A DNA stretch of 5,284 nucleotides from an uncultured Collinsella sp. (GTDB taxonomy: Bacteria > Actinomycetota > Coriobacteriia > Coriobacteriales > Coriobacteriaceae): contig CABUAL010000138.1 in NCBI GenBank assembly GCA_902489515.1, positions 1 to 5,284 of the forward strand, written 5' to 3'. The notes beneath the pieces were generated by a model. That model did no database searches. It was not told where the DNA came from and was given only the letters and a program-made list of their open reading frames with translations. Positions 1-3,972 of this stretch are shown one piece after another. Every line of letters begins with the position of its first letter. Position 1 is the stretch's first letter. The position numbers were made by a program, and so were the translations under genes.

Positions 1-23
1 GTGCCCTGGGCGGTGGGTCGTAA
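1..23 (+). CDS. 3' end of an upstream gene, probably of the same Tad/Flp pilus operon
   Basis: In the third forward frame the window opens with six codons reading ALGGGS and then a TAA stop at 21-23. The final A of that stop is the first base of the next gene's ATG (TAATG), the overlap seen between co-translated genes. Too little protein remains to name a family. Its position directly before a TadE-like gene makes another pilus-assembly gene (pilin, TadE or TadG type) the natural guess, but that rests on context only. Confidence 0.5.
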
Positions 24-499
24 TGGGCATCCGCACGCGCCTTTGCGAGGAGCGCGCCCAGGCGACGGTCGAGATGGCCGTGGTCACGCCCGTCCTGCTG
101 GTTCTGGCGCTTATCGTGTACAACGTCATGGTCTTTGCCGGTGCGGTCGCACGCTTCGATCGCGTGGTGCCCGATATCGTGCTAGCACATGCCGTGGCGC
201 CGAGCGGGGAGGGCGATGGCAGCTCCATCGATGCTTCCGCGACCGTTCAGGCTCAGATCCAACATGCCATGGAAGGCTATGACTTGCTGATCGAGGTCTC
301 GAGCGAACAGGGTGCGACGACATCGGATGGCGGTTTGCTTTCGCTTTCCGGCACGTTTAGGACCTACACCTGCACCATGCGCTATGAGCCGTGGCCGAGC
401 TCGCTCAGCATCGCCGGCGTTTCGCTGGGGGCACCGGCAACGTTGTCACACGAGCGCGCGGTGACGGTCGATCCATGGCGTCCGGGGGTGGTCATGTGA
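23..499 (+). CDS. TadE-like pseudopilin, Tad/Flp pilus assembly
   Basis: This 158-residue protein is probably a minor pseudopilin of a Tad (tight adherence) pilus, anchored in the cytoplasmic membrane. The N-terminus is short and charged (residues 1-11, with Arg4, Arg6, Glu9, Glu10, Arg11). It is followed by AQATVEMA and one hydrophobic segment at about residues 19-42. A QATVE stretch with Glu17 five residues after Ala12 is the usual TadE/Flp pre-pilin arrangement, which would place peptidase cleavage after Ala12. The remaining ~115 residues would be extracytoplasmic and end in a motif around VDPWRPG. The start is set by the TAATG overlap with the previous gene; a GGTGGG stretch just upstream can serve as ribosome binding site. 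The stop overlaps the next gene's GTG. The family call rests on the N-terminal pattern; the C-terminal half is not diagnostic. Other pilus genes would lie upstream, outside the window. Confidence 0.75.
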   Translation: MGIRTRLCEERAQATVEMAVVTPVLLVLALIVYNVMVFAGAVARFDRVVPDIVLAHAVAPSGEGDGSSIDASATVQAQIQHAMEGYDLLIEVSSEQGATTSDGGLLSLSGTFRTYTCTMRYEPWPSSLSIAGVSLGAPATLSHERAVTVDPWRPGVVM

Positions 500-855
500 C
501 CGCGGTCTCGTCCTACATCGCCTACGCGCGGGCACTCAATAGGCTGGGCTGGACGCCGGCCGAGTTTGCGGTGGCGGAGTCGTTTGCCGTGCGCCTGCGC
601 GGCATGCTGGGACGGTGCCCGGTTGCCGCCAACGGTCTGCCGCTCGTCATGGCATTTCCACGCTGCTCTTCGGTCCATACGTGTTTTATGGCCTATCCCA
701 TCGACATCGCCTTCATCGATCGCGACGGCAATATCCTCGCGCGCTACGAAAACGTACGTCCCTGGCGTATGTGCTCCTGCCCCGGCGCCTGGGCCGCACT
801 AGAGCGCCCTTCAATCATTGTTTCGACCCCTGCTCTCCAACGCGTGCCGGCTTAA
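496..855 (+). CDS. DUF192 family protein coupled to the TadE-like gene
   Basis: The 119-residue product belongs to DUF192, a widespread small-domain family with no established biochemical role. Visible hallmarks are RLRGMLGR (residues 33-40), CSSVHTCFM followed by YPIDIAFIDRDG (57-78), and ENVRPWR with CPGAWAALERP (85-105). These match the family order of an R-G-L-x-G-R strand, an S-x-H-T-x-x-M core, P-I-D-x-x-F-x-D, and a closing G-A-x-A-x-L-E segment. I chose GTG 496 because it overlaps the TadE-like stop (ATGTGA), has a G-rich GGGGG at 484-488 about seven bases ahead, and gives a protein that starts just before the domain. Longer in-frame starts such as 391 would run ~100 bases inside the previous gene. 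No signal peptide or membrane segment is visible, whereas some DUF192 proteins are exported. The role in the pilus operon is unknown. Confidence 0.8.
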   Translation: MTAVSSYIAYARALNRLGWTPAEFAVAESFAVRLRGMLGRCPVAANGLPLVMAFPRCSSVHTCFMAYPIDIAFIDRDGNILARYENVRPWRMCSCPGAWAALERPSIIVSTPALQRVPA

Positions 856-873
856 GAATTGGCGATAGCGGAC

Positions 874-888
874 TTTCGTCATACGAAA
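874..888. promoter_or_regulatory. perfect inverted repeat, candidate operator of the toxin-antitoxin module
   Basis: TTTCGT and ACGAAA form perfect 6-base arms around a CAT centre. The repeat lies in the 109-base gap between the DUF192 stop and the toxin-like ORF, where an autoregulated toxin-antitoxin promoter would be expected. A weak candidate promoter overlaps it: TTGGCG (859-864), 17 bases, then TACGAA (882-887). Ribbon-helix-helix antitoxins commonly bind short palindromes at their own promoters; that this one does is inference. A repeat this size can arise by chance. Confidence 0.35.
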
Positions 889-899
889 TTGGGTAAGAT

Positions 900-906
900 G
901 GAGGAG
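900..906 (+). promoter_or_regulatory. strong ribosome binding site lacking a matching long ORF
   Basis: GGAGGAG here is the best Shine-Dalgarno match in the region, but the ATGs near it lead only to very short frames. ATG 910 gives MHGC and stops, and ATG 918 gives MLRSIPTLKST and stops at 951-953. The toxin-like frame is open across this point but has no ATG, GTG or TTG between its preceding stop at 866 and GTG 965. The site therefore probably served the toxin's original start near 918. It matters for deciding whether the toxin gene is frameshifted. Confidence 0.55.
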
Positions 907-964
907 AAGATGCACGGATGTTGAGATCCATCCCAACGCTAAAAAGCACCTGACGGAAAAGCAG

Positions 965-1180
965 GTGCTTAGCGCTTGGCTTGCGGTTACTGAGTGCATT
1001 CGTCGCGAGTCGAAGGACGAGCCGCCGAGATGGCTTGCGATTGGATGGCTCCCAGACGGACGAAGCGTGGAGCTTGTCGCGGTCGAGCTTGTCCGTGGGT
1101 GGCTTATCATTCATGCCTTGTCTCCAGTCCAGAAGAAATTTTGGCAGGAGATTGAACGGGCTCGGCAAAGGGGTCGATGA
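965..1180 (+). CDS. toxin-like protein of a type II toxin-antitoxin pair, N-terminus possibly lost to a frameshift
   Basis: From GTG 965 this gives 71 residues. The core DEPPRWLAIGW, the central VELVAVELV strand and the closing LIIHALSPVQKKFWQEI resemble small actinobacterial proteins usually annotated just 'toxin' that precede ribbon-helix-helix antitoxins. I cannot name the family firmly. The open frame continues upstream to 869, and from 923 it encodes EIHPNAKKHLTEKQ. That resembles the H-x-x-A-x-K-H beginning of such toxins, so the true protein is probably ~14-16 residues longer. No standard start codon exists in that frame there, while a strong GGAGGAG (900-906) and ATG 918 sit one frame away. 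Either one base was gained or lost near 918-925 (pseudogene or sequencing error), or translation starts late at GTG 965 behind a weak site, or a rare start such as ATC is used. The stop overlaps the antitoxin start as ATGA, implying coupling. The target of any toxin activity is unknown. Confidence 0.55.
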   Translation: MLSAWLAVTECIRRESKDEPPRWLAIGWLPDGRSVELVAVELVRGWLIIHALSPVQKKFWQEIERARQRGR

Positions 1181-1464
1181 TGGGCAAGACGTATACGGCC
1201 GCTAATGGTCAGGTTGTAACGGATGAAATGATTGACGCGTGGTGCGAGTCGTACGAGCGCGGAGAGTTTCCGGATGGCGAACACACCGTTGGTGGGATCG
1301 TGCATGGACGGCCCCCACTCTCAGGTGAGGGGACGGCAACGCTGTCGGTCAAGATTCCTCTGGGAATGAAGGAGGCCATTCGTCGACGGGCGGCTGCCGA
1401 GGGGATGACGCCAAGTGAGTTTGCCCGTGCGGCTCTGAGCGAAAAACTTCTTGCTGCCGGCTGA
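1177..1464 (+). CDS. ribbon-helix-helix (CopG/Arc-like) antitoxin
   Basis: The product has 95 residues. Its C-terminal half shows a ribbon-helix-helix DNA-binding fold: a beta strand TATLSVKI (residues 53-60), a first helix from about 61 to 75 containing MKEAIRRRAAAE, a G-M-T-P-S turn (76-80), and a second helix EFARAALSEKLL (81-92). The N-terminal part, GKTYTAANGQVVTDEMID onward, is rich in acidic residues between 16 and 35 and would be the toxin-binding arm. A HGRPPLSG linker (43-50) joins the two. ATG 1177 overlaps the toxin-like stop (ATGA), and ATG 1180 is an in-frame alternative. AAAGGGG just upstream is a good ribosome binding site for either. In such pairs the antitoxin neutralises the toxin and, alone or with it, represses the operon; that is family knowledge, not shown here. 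It appears intact even though the toxin may not be. Confidence 0.75.
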   Translation: MMGKTYTAANGQVVTDEMIDAWCESYERGEFPDGEHTVGGIVHGRPPLSGEGTATLSVKIPLGMKEAIRRRAAAEGMTPSEFARAALSEKLLAAG

Positions 1465-1488
1465 TGCCTCTGACGTGCCGATTTAAAG

Positions 1489-1529
1489 AACCGAGGCTGT
1501 GCTCAAAAACTTTTTTGAAATTCTCGGTT
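1489..1529. repeat. nested inverted repeats upstream of the tRNA promoter
   Basis: AACCGAG (1489-1495) is matched by CTCGGTT (1523-1529). Inside it TCAAAAA (1503-1509) is matched by TTTTTGA (1512-1518). The right outer arm runs into the -35 hexamer of the tRNA promoter. This could be a loose terminator for the antitoxin gene or a fold formed by chance from an AT-rich promoter element. The 27-base outer gap makes a strong terminator unlikely. Confidence 0.3.
1503..1524 (+). promoter_or_regulatory. UP-like AT-rich element of the tRNA promoter
   Basis: This A-tract then T-tract block (AAAAAC then TTTTTT, then GAAATT) lies about 59 to 38 bases before the predicted transcription start near 1562. 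Its layout closely follows the bacterial UP-element pattern of an A run, W/T bases, four Ts, a gap, then As. UP elements bind the RNA polymerase alpha C-terminal domains and boost stable-RNA promoters. Binding here is inferred from position and composition. Confidence 0.55.
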
Positions 1530-1555
1530 GACCGGAACGCGTCCTTGGTTATACT
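1528..1555 (+). promoter_or_regulatory. promoter of the tRNA-Phe gene
   Basis: The -35 hexamer TTGACC (1528-1533) is separated by 16 bases from the -10 hexamer TATACT (1550-1555). These are near-consensus elements for the main sigma factor. Transcription should start around 1562, giving a leader of about 26 bases before the mature tRNA. An AT-rich UP-like block sits directly upstream. Confidence 0.75.
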
Positions 1556-1561
1556 AATCAA

Positions 1562-1576
1562 GCCTTGAAACAAGGC
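1562..1576 (+). other. 5' leader hairpin of the tRNA-Phe precursor
   Basis: GCCTTG and CAAGGC form a perfect 6-base-pair stem around an AAA loop, placed exactly where the transcript is predicted to begin. Eleven unpaired bases separate it from the tRNA 5' end that RNase P would cut. It may stabilise the precursor or simply be a 5' end structure. As DNA it is also a possible operator downstream of the -10. Confidence 0.5.
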
Positions 1577-1587
1577 ACACCTCAAAT

Positions 1588-1660
<73 letters not shown>

Positions 1661-1673
1661 CCTTGAATTGACT

Positions 1674-1703
1674 AGGATCTCTGCAAAGGGGTCCTTTTCT
1701 TTT
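1674..1703 (+). terminator. intrinsic terminator of the tRNA-Phe transcript
   Basis: AGGATCTCT (1674-1682) pairs with AGGGGTCCT (1687-1695) through nine base pairs, two of them G-T. They enclose a GCAA (GNRA-type) tetraloop at 1683-1686. The T-rich tail TTTTCTTTT follows directly. It begins 13 bases after the tRNA, as expected for a monocistronic tRNA gene. Confidence 0.85.
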
Positions 1704-1716
1704 ATGTAGGGTTCTG

Positions 1717-1764
1717 CGGAAACTGCGTCCCAGAATAAGGGCTCAGAACGGGACACACTTTCCG
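1717..1764. repeat. imperfect inverted repeat in the tRNA-GH5 intergenic region
   Basis: GGAAACTGCGTCCC (1718-1731) pairs with GGGACACACTTTCC (1750-1763) at 12 of 14 positions, and C1717 adds a pair with G1764. The 18-base loop contains no further strong pairing. No T tract follows, so it is not an ordinary terminator. It has the look of a dispersed intergenic palindrome (REP/BIME-like) or a small RNA stem, but only one copy is visible in this window. No protein-coding signal covers it. Confidence 0.5.
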
Positions 1765-1854
1765 GTGCCTGCCTCCGGCGCGCGTACACACCTCGCCGCA
1801 CCATTCCGAGCCCGCCCGCCCCAGACATTCCTCCCACTTTCGCGTCACTTTACA

Positions 1855-1866
1855 GACCGTTCGGTC
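1855..1866. promoter_or_regulatory. palindrome, candidate repressor operator ahead of the GH5-like gene
   Basis: GACCG and CGGTC flank a TT centre. A further ACAG/CTGT match lies outside it with a two-base offset (1852-1855 and 1869-1872). The GACCG-NN-CGGTC layout resembles operators of TetR-family regulators. It sits where the -35 region of the candidate promoter at 1886 would be, so a bound protein could block polymerase. No regulator gene is present in the window. Confidence 0.35.
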
Positions 1867-1885
1867 GCCTGTCCGCACACGCGGG

Positions 1886-1891
1886 TATACT
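1886..1891 (+). promoter_or_regulatory. candidate -10 element of the GH5-like gene (and perhaps rsmI)
   Basis: TATACT here is identical to the -10 of the tRNA promoter. It lies 65 bases before the GH5-like start, predicting a leader of about 60 bases. No convincing -35 hexamer is found 16-18 bases upstream (GGTCGC or similar), so the promoter would be weak, activator-dependent or mis-assigned. The rest of the stretch 1704-1956 shows only the inverted repeat and palindrome listed separately. Confidence 0.4.
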
Positions 1892-1956
1892 CAAAACGAT
1901 ACTTATCCTATGCAATACGATGCGGGTTCGACCTGCATGATCCGAAGGGGGCAGTG

Positions 1957-3018
1957 ATGGAGAGGATACTCGGCGTTAATCTCTCTGGCTGGTTTATTCC
2001 CGAGCCTTGGGTGACCCCGTCGCTGTACGCGGCGACCGGTGCATCCAACGCGGCCGAGCTACAGGAGGCCATGGGTACCGCCGCCTATAACGAGCGCATG
2101 CGCCGCCATTACGAGACGTTTGTGAGCGAGGACGATTTTCGCCGCATGGCGCAGATCGGTCTCAACGCCGTGCGTCTGCCGGTGCCCTGGTATGCCTTTG
2201 GTTCGCAGGAGTCCGATGCGTCCTACATCTCGGTTGTCGACTACATTGACCGTGCAATTGAGTGGGCTGCCAAGTACGACATCCGCGTGCTGCTCGATCT
2301 GGCAACTGTGCCCGGTGGCCAGGGCGATTCCAACGATTCACCCACCACGCCGGAGGCTGTCGCCGAGTGGCATTCGTCCACCAACGGCCGTCATGTCGCA
2401 CTCGACGTGCTCGAGCGCCTGGCCGATCGCTACGGCGAGGCCGAGAGCCTGCTGGGCATTGAGCTGCTGGATACGCCGCAGATGAGCGTTCGCAAGAGCC
2501 TCTTCACCATGACGGATGGCATTCCCGCTCACTACCTGCGCAATTTCTATCGCGATGCCTACGAACTCGTCCGTTCGTATATGCCCGAGGATAAGATCGT
2601 CGTCTTCTCGTCGTCGGGGCATCCCAGCGAGTGGAAGCATTTTATGCGCGGCGCCAAGTACAAGAACGTCTACATGGACCTTCACCTGTACCATTACCGC
2701 GACGAGTATGCGCTCGACATCACGAGCCCTCGCGGGCTGACGACGGCGATTTCGCGTAACAAGCGCGAACTTAAAGAAGCGATTTCGACTGGGTTCCCCG
2801 TGCTGGTGGGCGAATGGTCGGGTGCGGCGATCTTTGCCAACTCGTCGGTTACGCCCGAGGGCCGCAATGCTTACGAGCGCGTGTTTATCGCCAACCAGCT
2901 GGCTTCGTTTGCGCCGGCTGCCGGTTGGTTCTTCCAAACGTGGAAGACCGAGAAGCGCATTGCAGCATGGGACGCCCGCGCGGCGCTCGGTACGCTCGAG
3001 CGCGGCATGATTGAATAG
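1957..3018 (+). CDS. GH5-like (exo-beta-1,3-glucanase-type) protein lacking the expected acid/base glutamate
   Basis: The 353-residue protein has the plan of glycoside hydrolase family 5, closest in feel to exo-beta-1,3-glucanases. It opens GVNLSGWF with EPWVTPSLY, then has a FVSEDDFRRMAQIGLNAVRLP block (Arg73 conserved in the clan). Strand DLATVPGGQ follows (114-122, where DLHGAPGSQ is typical, so His is Ala116). DLHLYHYRD carries His243 and Tyr245, and VGEWSG carries the expected nucleophile Glu286. The acid/base motif Asn-Glu-Pro appears as Asp172-Thr173-Pro174 in GIELLDTPQ, so the catalytic proton donor seems absent. Two codons differ (GAT ACG), which a single sequencing slip would not cause. 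Start ATG 1957 is supported by AAGGGGG five bases upstream; an open frame continues back to 1765 but has no family resemblance. No signal peptide is visible, so it should be cytoplasmic. It may be a pseudoenzyme or use altered chemistry. rsmI follows after six bases, suggesting co-transcription. Confidence 0.75.
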   Translation: MERILGVNLSGWFIPEPWVTPSLYAATGASNAAELQEAMGTAAYNERMRRHYETFVSEDDFRRMAQIGLNAVRLPVPWYAFGSQESDASYISVVDYIDRAIEWAAKYDIRVLLDLATVPGGQGDSNDSPTTPEAVAEWHSSTNGRHVALDVLERLADRYGEAESLLGIELLDTPQMSVRKSLFTMTDGIPAHYLRNFYRDAYELVRSYMPEDKIVVFSSSGHPSEWKHFMRGAKYKNVYMDLHLYHYRDEYALDITSPRGLTTAISRNKRELKEAISTGFPVLVGEWSGAAIFANSSVTPEGRNAYERVFIANQLASFAPAAGWFFQTWKTEKRIAAWDARAALGTLERGMIE

Positions 3019-3024
3019 GTTGAT

Positions 3025-3903
3025 ATGACGCAAAACAGCGCCCATATGGGCAAACTCTATATGGTCGGCACGCCCATCGGCAACCTGGGCGACCTGTCCC
3101 CGCGCGTTGGCGAGGCGTTTGCCGCCGCCGATGCCATCTGCTGCGAAGACACGCGTGTGACGTCAAAGCTGCTGATGCATCTGGGCATTTCCAAGCCGCT
3201 TGTCCGTTGCGACGAGAATGTGATCGCCAACCGCGCCGCCGGCCTGGTCGACCGCCTGCTGGCGGGGGAGACCCTCGCCTTTGCCTCGGACGCCGGCATG
3301 CCGAGCGTGTCCGATCCCGGCCAGGCGCTGGTCGAGGCGGCACGTGAGGCCGATGTGCCCGTCGAAGTTATTCCCGGGCCCTCTGCTTGCGTCACGGCGC
3401 TCGTTTCGTCCGGCATTCCCTGCGAGCATTTTTTCTTCGAGGGCTTTTTGGGCCGAAAGCACGGCGACCGCGTGCGCCGTTTGCAGCGCCTTGCCGTGGT
3501 GCCCGGCGCACTCATCTTCTACGAGTCTCCACATCGCATCGTCGCGACGCTCGAGGCCGTGGCGGAGGTCTTTCCCCAGCGTGAGGTTGCCGTCTGCCGC
3601 GAACTCACCAAGCTGCACGAGGAGGTCTTGCGCGGGCCCGCTGACCAGCTTGCCGAGGAGCTGCGTGCTCGCGGCGAGGTAAAGGGCGAGATTGCGCTGG
3701 TCATCGCGCCGCCGAGCGAGGATGAGGAGGCCGGCATCGCGCCGGTTGGCGCTGCGGTAGCGGATCCCGACGAGGCCCTGCGCGAGGATATCCGCACCGC
3801 GCTCGAGGAGGGGGAGCCCGCCTCTGCGGTGGCCAAGCGCCTGTCTCAGAAGTATTCGCGCCGCAAGCGCGATGTCTATGCCATGGTGCTCGATATGCAA
3901 TAG
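3025..3903 (+). CDS. rsmI: RsmI, 16S rRNA (cytidine-1402-2'-O)-methyltransferase
   Basis: RsmI uses S-adenosylmethionine to 2'-O-methylate C1402 of 16S rRNA in the ribosomal P-site region, which tunes decoding fidelity. The 292-residue product shows the tetrapyrrole-methylase-like fold signatures in order: LYMVGTPIGNLGD (11-23), CCEDTR (about 39-44), FASDAGMPSVSDPG (86-99), VIPGPSA (115-121), FFFEGFLGRK (136-145), FYESPHR (165-171), and a GEIALVIAPP strand ending at 230. Residues ~250-292 form the small C-terminal helical domain seen in RsmI. SDAGMP replaces the more common SDAGTP, a variant rather than a defect. ATG 3025 is chosen over ATG 3046 because the latter has no ribosome binding site. 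Even 3025 has only a weak AGG, so translation may depend on coupling to the GH5-like gene six bases upstream. Length is normal for the family. Confidence 0.95.
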   Translation: MTQNSAHMGKLYMVGTPIGNLGDLSPRVGEAFAAADAICCEDTRVTSKLLMHLGISKPLVRCDENVIANRAAGLVDRLLAGETLAFASDAGMPSVSDPGQALVEAAREADVPVEVIPGPSACVTALVSSGIPCEHFFFEGFLGRKHGDRVRRLQRLAVVPGALIFYESPHRIVATLEAVAEVFPQREVAVCRELTKLHEEVLRGPADQLAEELRARGEVKGEIALVIAPPSEDEEAGIAPVGAAVADPDEALREDIRTALEEGEPASAVAKRLSQKYSRRKRDVYAMVLDMQ

Positions 3904-3927
3904 ATGGAGGATATCCAGCCCTTGCGC

Positions 3928-3933
3928 TAGAAT
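3928..3933 (+). promoter_or_regulatory. candidate -10 element of metG
   Basis: TAGAAT lies in the 69-base rsmI-metG gap, 40 bases before the metG start. The hexamer 17 bases upstream (TGGAGG, 3905-3910) is a poor -35, so the promoter is uncertain and metG may also be read through from rsmI. No terminator-like hairpin is visible in the gap; the GGATATCC palindrome at 3909-3916 has no T tract. Confidence 0.35.
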
Positions 3934-3958
3934 CATCCCCTGTATGCAACGTTTTTCT

Positions 3959-3963
3959 GGAGG
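3959..3963 (+). promoter_or_regulatory. ribosome binding site of metG
   Basis: GGAGG sits nine bases before ATG 3973. It is the strongest such site among the downstream genes and fixes the metG start. Confidence 0.8.
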
Positions 3964-3972
3964 ACAAACCCC

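Noticed and set aside
1..282. 93-residue open frame at the window start
   Set aside because: It is an out-of-frame shadow of the TadE-like gene, rich in Arg and Gly, with no family features.
391..495. N-terminal extension of the DUF192 protein into the TadE-like gene
   Set aside because: It would overlap the previous gene by ~100 bases with Arg/Gly-rich filler. GTG 496 has the overlap and G-rich site expected for coupling.
1489..1529. Rho-independent terminator for the antitoxin gene
   Set aside because: The 7-base arms are 27 bases apart with no T tract after the second arm, and the AT block is better explained as an UP-like element. It is kept only as a low-confidence repeat.
1765..1956. 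N-terminal extension of the GH5-like protein from GTG 1765
   Set aside because: The extra 64 residues resemble no GH5 or signal peptide and run through the candidate promoter and palindrome, while ATG 1957 has a good ribosome binding site and starts at the domain.
2338..3045. 235-residue minus-strand open frame over the GH5-like gene
   Set aside because: It is a mirror of the coding strand's codon bias, with arginine-rich low-information sequence and no ribosome binding site.
3904..3930. Tiny ORF MEDIQPLR between rsmI and metG, a possible leader peptide
   Set aside because: There is no ribosome binding site, no run of Met codons and no attenuator hairpin or T tract after it.
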